A DNA stretch of 64,000 bases. Origin: Lasioglossum baleicum. Lineage: Eukaryota > Arthropoda > Insecta > Hymenoptera > Halictidae. Below, one piece after another: positions 49,032 through 60,411 of this stretch; position 1 is the first letter of the stretch, and each line of letters starts with the position of its first letter. Location of the stretch: assembly GCF_051020765.1 (NCBI RefSeq), contig NC_134935.1, positions 5,581,579 to 5,645,578 of the forward strand, in the 5' to 3' direction. The translations under genes were made by a program, and so were the position numbers. The notes under the pieces were generated by a model. The model made no database searches and was not told the origin of the DNA. It saw only the letters and a program-made list of their open reading frames with translations.

Positions 49032-49069
49032 GTAGCAGCAAGAGCAGCAGCAGCAGTAGCAGTAGCAGT
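49032..49069. repeat. AGC/AGT trinucleotide repeat
   Basis: About a dozen AGC or AGT triplets in a row within the GC-richer block of CAH1 intron 1. It is not in a recognised coding frame. Confidence 0.85.
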
Positions 49070-49861
49070 GTGGTGTGTTTAGGGGTCGCAGACCCAGTTT
49101 CGCATCGCCTTACCCGGTTACCGTGCATGCCTCTCCGAAATGCCCTTAATCTGGGGCCAATTTGTCAGCGCTATCTTTGAACCGGTGCAAGTGCAATTGC
49201 AAAGTCTGGCGGATACCGTGATTTGCATAAATTCCTGGCCGGCGGCGTGCAGATCGACGATTAAGTCGTTTGGGTTCTGACCGTTCGCTGACCGAATCGC
49301 CGAACACTCGAATTTATTCGCTACTTAACGGGCAAGTTTTCGCGACGGAAGCGCCGCCATTGTTGCCGCCGCTCGAGGTCGCGGCCATAACTCGATAACA
49401 TTCGCCCCGGAAAAATATTGCAAACCTCTTATTTTGAATAATAGATGGCCACTTAAATTAAATAAAACAATGCTTTACACAAGAACGCTCGCTATTTTAA
49501 ATAATAATCAAGAAACGCAATCTTGGAGGAACTGTTCTGTTCCGTTCCGTTCAGAAATCCTCTATTATTAACATGTTCCGGGACACGTGGGTCGCGTACG
49601 CCTCCATGCTGAACATTCTGTTCGAGTCGCTTCAAATTTTCGCTAGTATGTCGGCTTCAGGCTTGGCGCGAAACTGTCAGTCTCGTAATTGACTTCGAGC
49701 TTTAAATTAGAATAGCTGTTTTTATAAATGGACCGAACGACTTCAGTTTTTCTGTCAAGCTGGATGGATTACTAGATGACGTGTGATGAGAATTTTGGAG
49801 AAATTACGTTTACTAATAAGTCGCGAGATAAAGATAGTGACGTTGAAATAATAAAATGTAT

Positions 49862-50066
49862 TTAAGCCTTTGGGGACGAATGTCGTCGCATTGACGACAT
49901 CGTGACTATGCTATTTTTTTATGATTCATTTCCTAAAGTTGCAGACAACTAATGTAATTGCGTACATGATACATTTTTTCCAGCACTCAAGACTTCGGTA
50001 CATGATCTTCTCTGATTTACTTCATCTCTTTAATATTTTAAAAAATCTTCGTCCGCAAAGGGTTAA
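49862..50066. mobile_element. TTAA-bounded piggyBac-like MITE (205 bp)
   Basis: The left end is TTAAGCCTTTGGGGACGAA; the right end is the inverse of TTAACCCTTTGCGGACGAA. TTAA at both ends fits piggyBac transposition. The TTAACCCTTTGC end is clearly different from the CACGTTG family at 33320. Confidence 0.75.
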
Positions 50067-51951
50067 AGGTAGAGCATGAGCTACTAAAATGATATACTCG
50101 TACAATTAAACTTGAAGGTTGTAATAGTGTATCTCGATTAAATCGCACGCTATAACATTCGCTTTCTAAAATTGGACGTTGCATACACAACGATCTAATA
50201 GCGACATTCAAATTGAGTAGAAGAGAGGAAATGGAGGATCTACGTTTAATGTTAGACATGCAATGGCTAGCATACGACAGAGCGGAAGTAATTGGATCAT
50301 AGATCAGAATTGATTGCGGTGGAACCACTTGGCCCGTTCCACAGAAAAGTAGGTAGCTTCTCCGGTCTGATTGTGGACACGTGTTGCTTTATACCCTAGC
50401 CGAGGAAGAAAAAGAAGAGAGGTCCGATCGTATCAATTTTTTTAGGAGTTGTGCGAAGACCTGGTCGAACCTACACGAGGTCGTGTTCTTCTCGTTGTTT
50501 TCCCCGTCACGTGTAACCGAGATTCGGGTCAGGCGGGAATTTCACTCGGCGCAGAATGATCGAGGTCAACGTCCTCGTTCGATTACGCAACTCACCTGCT
50601 AAACAAAAAGGCCGATCCAGCTTGTATTTTAGCGCCGATGACAAGTTCGGGACTTAAACTTGATTCAAACTTTCCACGTGTGTTGCTCCATAGCTTGCTC
50701 TAAATATTACTCAGATTTAACCCGAACTGGTGATCTTAATCTGCGCAAACTTCCAGCTTAAACTTTCCTCAAGTTAGGCCCATATTTGGATGAAGCTTCT
50801 GACTGAATTACGGGCCGAATTTGCGGTTTGCCTTGACAAATCCATCGCCGTGTTTCATCGTTTCGAAGATCGTTTGGCAAAAATGGTAGAACAATGTGAA
50901 CGGTAGATTGGCGGGAATTTCGTGGGAAACGAGGCAAGCAATTTGCAAGGAATCTCGCGGCGAGTGGAATTTTCTGAGCGGCTGTTTTCCCGCTATCATC
51001 TCTCGCCACTTCCTTGGTCTTGTTAGTCGAATAATTAGTTGATTTATACATTTTACATAACGATTTTCATCGAAGGAGTAGCAGCTTATATGTATCTGAA
51101 GAAAGTTGAATCAGCATGCTGTTAGAACTAATTGTAAAACGAATTTCAAAATACTGTTACCCGTTAAAATAATTAACAAACAAATATCCAGGTAGCTCTT
51201 ACAGCTTCGTATGAATACGGAGGATTTTAATTATTTATAAAAATCGACACTGCAGTAATAAATTTTGTAATAATTTATAATAGGATTAATAAACTTAGTA
51301 TGTAGCTAAAAAATCGTTTTTCGGAATTTATTTTCTGTTGTACGTTGAGATCTTATTGGTATTTGTAAGGACGCGAAAATCAAAAGAAGTCTATAACTAA
51401 ACGAGCGCGAGCAACAACTTTTCCTCGTCGATCTATTTCATATTTGATAGTGTATTGCCTGCGCTGACATTCCTACGGTCAACAAGTTCATCTTTTGCAT
51501 TATGCGTTATGTAGAAGCTGCCTCTTATTATACATCGCTGACGCTGAACCATGGCAATTACGTAAATCATTTGCATATCCATACTCGTTTGTTATTTTTT
51601 TCTTTTTCCTCTTGAAAGTAGTCGCGGTACTAACTTATGTTAACTCGCAGCATCTATCCAGTATCATTGACTACCAGCGAGATCTGGGTTAGCGATATTT
51701 GAGAAAGACTAATCCGGGAATCAAGTTGAATAAAATTGTCAGTCGTATAAATGATCGATCAACAAACAGCTGTTGCGACATTGTTGGAAAGCTGTAGCTT
51801 TCGTTGATGGCGTAACATGCACGTATATCTTGTTTCTCGAAAGACTGAACGCTTGATGGAAAATTCTTTCAAGAAAGTAATCGAAATCTTGACAGAAAGT
51901 CATGAAAGCAAATTTGAAAGGCTGAAAAAGACAATGTCCTATGTTTAGTTC

Positions 51952-52349
51952 GGGTCCCATGGAAATCACCGACATAGATTTCTCCGACACGGTTTTCGCC
52001 GACAACATTTCTCCGACTCCAGATTTGTCCGACAATAGCTTTGGCCGACAACGCCTTTAACCGACAACGAATTTGATCGACAACGATTTTGACCGACAAC
52101 GAATTTGATCCACAACGATTTAAAACACAGTATGATAATATTGCATGATAATACTGTATGATAATACATATGATAATGCATACTGTGGTCGTCTTAAGTT
52201 GTTGTGGATCGAATTCGTTGTCGGTCAAAATCGTTGTCGATCAAATTCGTTGTCGGTTAAAGGCGTTGTCGGACAAATCTGGAGTCGGAGAAATGTTGTC
52301 GGCGAAAACCGTGTCGTAGAAATCTGTGCCGGTGATTTCCATGGGACCC
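51952..52349. mobile_element. Mutator-like foldback element with 9-bp duplication
   Basis: The element runs from GGGTCCCATGGAAATCACCG to the exact type of inverse, ending CCATGGGACCC. The arms are about 170-180 bp and pair along nearly their full length. Inside each arm are short repeats of the CGACAACGAATTTGATC type. The 9-bp GTTTAGTTC flanks it exactly at 51943-51951 and 52350-52358. Long inverted repeats with a 9-bp duplication fit Mutator-like or foldback elements. Confidence 0.85.
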
Positions 52350-53219
52350 GTTTAGTTCATACGCATCAAAATTTTAAACGGCAGCATCTCGAAAGTGAAA
52401 GTACTATGTGACATGCAGCGTTCTTGTTTACAACCACAGAAATATCTTTCGGTGTTACATGGACACGATCGTAAAAAATGAATAGATGGAAAAATACTGA
52501 ATTTGTAAATTCCTTTATCTACGAATGTTATAGGTTACATCTTTTAAATATAATATCATAAATAATTTCTTGAACTTTTTCAACACGTGGTAAAAGAAGA
52601 AGATGAAATGAGATGTTAGCGAACGATTATTGCGGAGCGTATTGGTTTCCCGGGATCAGTGAGAACCGTGTCGAATTGTTACAGATGCGCGCGAGTTGCG
52701 ATAAGTAGGCTTCGATCTATTTAACAGGTACTTCAAAGTGGATGCGACATCGTGTAATTAATATTAAAACAGTAGACAGTAGACTGTACAGACCCCCTCC
52801 CACTAAGCTAAACAGAATCGGTTCGTTAAAAGATTAATGGTTACTATTGACAGAAGGAGGTTCACGCGTTATAGATACGGGCTTTGTTTGTCGTGGTTCT
52901 ATATCGATTTTAAGTGGTTTCCGTGCTGTGCACGATCTCGATATAATACTTAGTTTCAGGCCTGCTCAACGCGAGTCTATAACCTTCCATCGAAATAACT
53001 CGACCGCAAGAGGGAAGAAATTGATACGTCCAATAATTCAAAAACCAGCCGCGAAACCATGTTACATCCGTCGGGATATCGTTGACGAAAACTGATCGGA
53101 AATTAAGCCTCGGATCACCGGAAGTGGGTCGCGAACGTGAAACGAAACGTTTCATCGTCTACAGACAGTGGGTGTACAAAGTGTTCGTATACCTTTTAAA
53201 AACGAATAACTTTCTCAAA

Positions 53220-53345
53220 ATTGGATCCAACAGCTCGAGTTCGTTTTCAGTCGTTAGGCGGATTAATTTACTAGCTAATGTGTAAATAATTTTTCTTTTA
53301 AAATCGTTATTGGTCGCAATTGCGAAGGGAAGTACTGTGGAAATT
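53220..53345. repeat. Dispersed repeat shared with 63115-63245
   Basis: Both loci share AAAATTGGATCC-like sequence, then TTAGTTTGCTAGCAAATGTG or close variants, TAAACAATTTTT, and ATTGGTTGCAAC followed by GAAG. No transposon ends are visible. Confidence 0.5.
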
Positions 53346-53418
53346 GTACAGTGTGTTAACTTATTGTGAGTCACAGGATTTTGATAAAAATTGGATTACC
53401 AACTTGTAGTTCAATGTA

Positions 53419-53629
53419 CTGGGTTGGCGAGAAAGTGATTTCGGTATTTTAAGGTGAAATAAAACCGAATTTATTTATTCAATAAAATATTTTCATGTTT
53501 ATTCTTTTCGGCAAAAGATCATCGAACAAAAGGGTAAATGTCTTGTTCATTAAAGTTCATTGCTTGAATAAAAAAATTCGGCTCTATTTCACTTTAAAAT
53601 ACCCAAATTGCTTCTGCTTGCCAACATAA
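53419..53629. mobile_element. Mariner-like MITE (211 bp)
   Basis: The left end is CTGGGTTGGCGAGAAAGTG, followed by TATTTTAAGGTGAAATAAAA. The right half is the inverse, ending CTTGCCAACATAA, with two C bases lost from the expected CCAACCCAA. TA lies at both ends. Same family as 10838-11062. Confidence 0.75.
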
Positions 53630-56600
53630 TATTTTCCTAACTTGTACAGCAATCGAAGAAATAGAAATTATTTTTTATTAGAAAATTTCATAGAGATTTG
53701 AATATTTGACGAGATATCTTTCTAAACGTTTATGGAAAAGTTTGGTTGAATGTTGTCCCCGCCAGCCGAAGTTTTTATACGATGTTTTATACGACAATCG
53801 TAAAAAAAATCTGAAAACCGTGATTTAGGCGTGTCCGGTAGACTCGGTGTTAACGCTCGAAATGAAAAGGATGGTTTGTAATCTTTGCATGATTCATAGC
53901 CAAATAGGGAACAAAGGTGGGACGGATAGTCAGTCTCATCCGGCCTCGAAAAGGCGTGGCAATTGCTTACTCTTCGGGACGTTACATCCGACTGGATGAT
54001 CGCGCGCGGAATAATAGCCGCGGCGGAACGTGACGTGTGAATCCAGCCGAAGCTGCTAATGCAATTAAACATTCCGTTGGTTTCGCGTTGTGCTTCTCGG
54101 AACTTAAAGTGTTATTTTTACGGCCAGACAGACAGCGAGAGCTGCGCTTTCGCACTGATTAACGACCACACGCTTTTAGAACGCGCGATACGTGACGTGA
54201 GTTCCGATCGTTACAGAATTTTATGGATCACAAGAATACAGTTGAACGTAATCTCACTTTGCAGTTCGAAATTTTTCATTCGGCAAATTTTTCGTTATAT
54301 TTTCCTCGCGTTACGATTCGTTGAGTCGGTTTTCCCCAACCTGGGATTTCTTGATTGATCTGTCTCTCGGTTTCACTTCCTCTAGGCTTAATGACACGGT
54401 AAATCAATTTTCCTGGACTGTGTTTTCCTTCAGATTTAATTATATATTTATTTGATTCTAACTGCTGTAGAGTTGAACTCATCTTGTCTTACGATTTAAA
54501 AGTATTAATATATTATTTTCGATACATGAAAATTATTGGTGGGAAATATTTTCATTTTGCACGAAGAGGTTTCTGAGATTTCATTACGCATGTGGACATT
54601 GTGCAGCTATAAATTCAGAAGCTGAGGTTACGGGGATTGGTGTACAGGGGAAGAATAATTGTTACACTCCTGGCTGAGGTCAGGAGGAAAAAAAGAAGCC
54701 GAAGGTCTACAGAGAAATTGCCCGCGATGCCCGATCGCATCACTTGTTGTGACTCGGGTTTTCTCGTGACTCGTTGGGCAAGGTTGAACGAACCTTCAAA
54801 CAGATCTCGGCGGCCTCGAGACGGTATTTTTCTCTTTAGAACGCGGCCCAGCTCTGTGATCGCGGTCAATAGGAGCTAGCGCCGTGGGTCTCGTGCTCTT
54901 TTCTTTCCACGACGCGTGCTCCGATAAAGATCTGCCTCATCCTGTGTACATATTTTCATTCCTTTAAAATATCTCGTCACGCCACACTGTGCGACGAAAT
55001 CTCCAAGTTCAGAGTGTGAGTACATCTTCAGGAATGTATGAACCTTCCTCGATTATGTTCTACCGTCGAAACTAGTTTCTGATCATTTTACAGTTCGTGA
55101 TTACATCAATTCTCCTTTTGTATTTCGTTTGACGCAGCAAAACTGAAATCAATTCTTATTAATAAAAGTTTCCACACATTTTTCTTGTAAAGTAAGAATC
55201 TATATGAGAACTTCCGAAAGGTAATATTTTGAAGGGGATTAACAAATTACTCACCGGAATCCCTAGGAGTTTTATCCGCAACGACCGTGTTACGTCAAAA
55301 CAGGACCTGTAAGGCTTCCTTTAAAAAATAATCCCTGAGCCCTGAGGAGGTGATTGGATCAAGTTCCCGAGGATGTTGGTAAATACACAACAACATCGTT
55401 TTCTTCATTCAATTCTTCCGATCAGCTGTTCATAATCGCGTTTCATAGGAGATATCCATTAAACTTATCAGAAAGAACAGTATGAATAATTCTCGTTCTT
55501 TCCGCTACGCTTCAAGGTCGAAACCTCTCCGAAGAGACCTCGTGTGCGTTCGTCGATGCATTCACCTCGAAACAACGGAATTTTTGTTCCTGTCAATTGA
55601 ACTTTATTGTAGTTAAATATCCTCGTTCGACGGAAAAGGGTGATCACGAATCTGGCATCATTCGCGATAGGACTTCCCGAGGAAAAATCGGATCGCCGGA
55701 GCTGCCGAAGGTATAAAACGATTCCGGTGCACTCGAACGCGTCAGGGTCGATCGAATAGACCCGTGAGACACTTCGTAAATTAATGGCGTGCGACAATCG
55801 TAAGTCGCGCGGCGCGCATAATCGCGGTTGCGTCGCACGATTATATCACCGTATCACGTGCTGATGGTGGCTCGCAACTTGCGAGCATGCGAGAGCTATG
55901 AGCTGTGAACCAAGCGGCTCTTGAAACGCCTCGGAGCGGCCCGTTGCTCTGATAAAGGAACGTCGCGTCGTCTGCACGGGACAGCAGCTGTATTTCTCTC
56001 GGCTGAAGCACGGGCAGATAACGCGAGCATGTTTCCACGGAGTAAACGCTAGCTTTGATAGGTTCCACGGATCATCAGCTATCCTGCGATCTCGTTTCGA
56101 GAAAGAAACCCAGCGGACAGAAAGGAAAGCTGATTGCTCGACCTTGAAATGCGAAAACTTGTGCGCGTTGTTTTCACGATGAAATCTGAACAAGTCGACG
56201 AGAAGGAACAACGTTTTCTGAAGTGAAAATTTCTTTAGACGCACCGCGTACACACAGCTGCGCAGTGAATGAGCCTGATCCGTCACGCTCCGAGGTGAAA
56301 CGCTGGTCGGGCAAACTCGTGGGAGTTGAGCTTCAACAATATTAACGGTTCTTACAATAATTATAAAACTATAAAGTTTTTCTGCATAGAGATACTTAAA
56401 TCTAAAGCAGCGGTTTTCAACATGGGTGGCGCCAGAATTTTTTTGTAATGAAGTTATTATTATTTAAAACGGGTCTATATTATGATATCTATTAAAAGAT
56501 AGGGAGGCGTGGAAAAGAAAAAGGAACATTAGGTGTATTGTGGTGAGATGACAAGGTCCTCGGCAACAGTGTCGCCGGATGAAGGGAGGGAGCACGAATT

Positions 56601-57238
56601 AAGGGGAAGCGACACGTGACATAGCGTCGTGGAAGGAGAAGGTAGAGTGGGTACACAAGTACCGGAAGTACCAGAAGGCAACGAGAGTGATAAATAATTG
56701 TAGCACGATCATCGTGTAATTAACAGAGACGCGAATTTTGTCCAACTTTTTCCAATTCGAGCTCACCTTGCGATGTTTCAGCGGTGCGCGATAGCATCTG
56801 GCGATCCTTCCGTGATCTCCGACGTCGATTGCCGTCGATTTCCTGGAACATCGTTAGAAAATGGGGTTAGACCATTAAAACTAATAGTAACACGACGATC
56901 TCACGATAAATTCATCGGTCACGTGTGCCACGGTAATCGCGTTTTCTGCCAGCCACTCTCGAGAGGACATGATCCACGCGTCGAATTGCTACAAGATACC
57001 GTGTCGCGATAATGAATGTTTGATTGGACGGAGATTACGATCGAAAGACATCGGCAATGTTTCGGAAGTGTGCGCCTGGTTAATTTATTGACATCGGTCG
57101 CGGATTAATCATACTTATCATTATCAAACGTTATACGCTAAAAGCTTATTGACCGAGACAACGTATCGTTCGATTTGATAATCGAGCACGGTGACACACA
57201 AAACGAGCAAGTGGTGTGAATCGAAGGAAAGAAGCTTT

Positions 57239-57853
57239 ATCATTAGTACACTTAGTAATAGATTCGCAGGGGTAAACCACTCGGATATCTCTGGAATTAT
57301 TAATGTCATCACTAGACAGCGGATCTTCATGCAAAATAAAAATGTTTTACCTGAATTATAACAAACTGGAGTTAAACAGAAATTTATTTTCTTTGTCAAT
57401 ATGGATAAAAGGTTGAAAATCTTATTAATATTTATCATTAGTACACTTAGTAATAGAATGTCTCTGGAATTATTAATTTCATCACTAGACAGCGGATCTT
57501 TATGCGAAATAAAAATGTTTTACCTGAATTATAACAAACTGGAGTGAAACAGAAATTTATTTTGTTTGTCAATATGGATAAAAGGTTGAAAATCTTATAT
57601 TTATCATTAGTACACTTACTAATAGAATGTCTCTGGAATTATTAATGTCATCACTAGACAGCGGATCTTTATGCGAAATAAAAATGTTTTACCTGAATTA
57701 TAACAAACTGGGGTGAAACAGAAAATTTTCTTTGTCAATATGGATAAAAGGTTGAAGATAATATAACAGAATTCTTAAATTCTTTTAATGTTTTCACTGT
57801 TTTGAATTATATCTACTCATTTTTCTTATAAATGCATAAAGATCCGCAGTCTA
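57239..57853. repeat. MITE plus flank triplicated in tandem
   Basis: The left end TAGACAGCGG occurs three times (57313, 57486 and 57655) but the right end CCGCAGTCTA only once (57853). Each repeat of about 170 bp includes non-element flank (CATTAGTACACTTA, then TCTCTGGAATTATTAAT). The outer 8-bp duplication GTCATCAC is still exact at 57305-57312 and 57854-57861. Confidence 0.85.
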
Positions 57854-59461
57854 GTCATCACAAATGTTTCACACAAAATTATACGGTTTCGAGGGAGACT
57901 AGAATTGAGATATCTGCTAAACTAGGTTTTTCGATGTAAGAAGGTTAATAATGTTATGTTATACATGGAATACTGAACTGTATAAAATTAATAATGACCT
58001 TCATATGCGCTCTACTTCTCCACCTACAAAGAAACCATTAACATAGAATTACGTTCACCTCGAAACCGTATAACTTTTGTTTGAAAAATTTTTCGATATC
58101 ATTCATCATTTCAGAGATATTCGACTGGTCCACTTTAAATGGGACACTCTGTACATTTATACATTTCAAGCTCAGCATTTCGATTTTCATGGTGAAACAT
58201 TCGATTCGCTGTTTAGAAAACTGTTTACTTGGTCGGTTAGAAAAAATATTTTTCGTTTCTAAATTCGATTTATTTACTATATTCATTTTCGAATGTAGGA
58301 ATACATAGTATCGATTCCGATAATCGGGGCAATTAATCGGCCGACTTAAGTCATTCTGGTTATCACGTGCGCGACTCACGTGCGGTTGTATGTGTACGAA
58401 GTTTTCTTCATTGCGACACGCGATTCCGATATTGTTCACGATAAACTCACGTTACAAAGAGAACCGTGAATTTCTTGAGTTACGGTCTCTCCTCTCTTTT
58501 CTGTGGAAACGTGTGTTTCTTCTGTCGCGAATTGAATTCCACTGACGAGTCTGTTGAGAAATCGGAAACCGAAATCTCGGATTTAAGTGTTTGTTCACAC
58601 AGACGACCGAAATAGTAGAGTTTCGCGCGTCTGGCTCTGTGCGATACTTGATAAGGTTCGTGATAAGCAACACCCGGATAGCTATGCAGTAAAAAGATTA
58701 AGAAGGCAATCGAGACATGGTGATTGCGATACGATACGTTTAAAAAATATGGATATCGTAGAATTAGTAAGCGGATATTCTTACGCAATTGCGAGCGAGT
58801 ACGGATTAAGTAATTTCATTCAATGATCATAGCCAGTTTCTTTCAGTGACTCGTTAATAGTTTTAAATATATGGTCTATCACTTACCATCGCCAATAATC
58901 TTCACTCCATGGGCTTTACTCGAAAACTTGGAGTTTGGGTGCCGCACAACTTGAGTGAGATGTAGAACAGATGTCGAAAATGAATTTTTCTGCCTCCGGG
59001 AATTTCCATTGAAAAAGCCTGAAAATTGGTTAAAATTAATTAATTCGAAAGATTGAAGTAGATAGGTTTGTGGAGCAAGAAAAAGACTTGCGAATGCATG
59101 TATATATAATTTACCTAACAAAACACAAGATTGCGGGAAAAAATAAAATACAAGAAACGCGGGAATTTATTACACAACCCAATAGTACTTGAAATATTTT
59201 ATATCTTGTTTAGTATCATTTTAAGCGTCCAGCTTAGATGAAGACTCCACTGTAGTGATGTCGAAACTAACTAGATCGTAGTGTAAAGTGCAAACTTCGT
59301 TATCGAGTAAAGAATAATGATAATTAAGAACGCTGATCGCCTCGGTGAATGAAATAGGTGGAACTCGCGCGACACGCAGAAAATTCGCACGTCATTCGAC
59401 GTGTTGACAAGTGGATAGAAGACTTGTTAATTTAATAATCGGTTGTTTCCGTTTGTTGCAG

Positions 59462-59662
59462 GACCCAGCACGTGGGTAACAAAATTCCCAATGGCTGCTG
59501 GCTCGCGACAGAGCCCGGTGAACATCGAGACCCATCGGGTCGAGTCCGACCACGAGGCACTGATCAACAAACCCTTGCGATGGAAGTATCCGGCCACCGC
59601 TTCCCGGAAGCTCGTTAATCCAGGTTATTGCTGGCGTGTGGATACCGCTGGCGAGGGCACTT
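59462..59662 (+). CDS. CAH1: Alpha-carbonic anhydrase, exon 2 (CAH1-like)
   Basis: The enzyme interconverts CO2 and bicarbonate. The exon starts after TTGTTGCAG and completes the Gly codon of exon 1, giving NGPSTWVTKFPMAAG, then RQSPVNIET, a family signature. Further on come LRWKYP and LVNPGYCWRVD, the latter close to insect CAH1. It ends within a codon at the donor GTAAGT (59663). Together the two exons give 78 residues of an enzyme of about 270. The zinc-binding histidines come later and are not in the window. I searched to 64000 for an exon with the expected GGPL and QFHCHWG-type motifs and did not see one, so intron 2 exceeds 4.3 kb. Other alpha-CA paralogues are possible, but the lack of a signal peptide favours a cytosolic CAH1-type gene. 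Confidence 0.9.
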
Positions 59663-59950
59663 GTAAGTTCACGATCATTTTCCAGACTTCCATGACCCTC
59701 TCAATTTTCCACCGCACGCGGAGTCTGGACGAACGTGCGCAACCCAAACACGTAACCAACACTCCACTCGTTTTCGTCTACTCGCTAATAATAAGCACAG
59801 TAATGCCTCGACATAGGGTACTTGTCCCAATTGCTGAGCTAACTTGCTAATTCGTGAATTAATTAAGGAATTGTTTCTTTTCAATTTGATCTCTTCGTGA
59901 CCAATGCATGAAAACACATCGCATCGAATGATTTAACCCCTCTGTAATCA

Positions 59951-60411
59951 ACAGACCGCGGATCTTTATGCAAAATAGAAATTTTCTTCGTCAATTAGAA
60001 GACACTGAAATTATATAAAAGATTCTTTCTATTTTTAACGATTTTAACCTTCATCCGTTCCTCATTTCACGAACTGAATCTGTCCCTCGGTATCAAATTG
60101 ATACAGTGATAAAAAATCGATAAAATAACAAGGTAAACAGTTCTATTTCGATGATTTTTAATACCAATTGACGAGTTAACATTTACATCTTAGGTTTCTC
60201 GGTTATGTGCTTCGCATTCAAAAAATAAAAGTCACGAAATTTCGGACAAAACCTACAAACAACAGAACAATACGTGTAACTTATTTCGGGAAAACAGTGT
60301 CAAATTGATACGAGGAACGGATGAGGGTTAATTTTAAATTGTCTTAATATTTTTACTGTTTTAAATTACATCCATCGATTTTTGTCATAAATGCATAAAA
60401 TCCACAGTCTA
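59951..60411. mobile_element. TAGACTGCGG-family MITE split by an insertion
   Basis: The left part has AGACCGCGGATCTTTATGCA and the right part TGCATAAAATCCACAGTCTA. The interior is broken by a 288-bp TTAA-bounded element, so the two halves together resemble an ordinary copy of about 175 bp. Confidence 0.8.
60044..60331. mobile_element. TTAA-bounded element nested in a MITE
   Basis: The left end is TTAACCTTCATCCGTTCCTC; the right end is the inverse of TTAACCCTCATCCGTTCCTC. Close to each end is a further inverted match (ATCAAATTGATAC on the left, TCAAATTGATACGAGG on the right). TTAA on both sides fits piggyBac-type insertion into the older MITE. Confidence 0.75.

Larger units (their letters stand above)
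42963..59461 (+). other. 16.5-kb first intron of CAH1
   Basis: No convincing coding exon was found. Mobile DNA includes long-TIR pieces of the TAGACTGCGG family (about 45030-45260, 45725-45880 and 48695-48762), a TTAA MITE, a Mutator-like foldback element, a mariner MITE and the 57.2-57.9 kb repeats. Several GC-richer blocks (46.0-47.8, 49.0-49.4, 50.3-51.0 and 52.6-56.3 kb) contrast with the AT-rich repeats and may be regulatory; near 49225 is an octamer ATTTGCAT. The longer open frames here lack recognisable domains. Confidence 0.55.

Noticed and set aside
55846..56286. 146-aa open frame on the minus strand
   Set aside because: No family features, no splice partners, and it lies inside the CAH1 intron in GC-rich DNA.
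59675..59917. Open frames after CAH1 exon 2
   Set aside because: They start after a good GTAAGT donor and lack carbonic anhydrase motifs.
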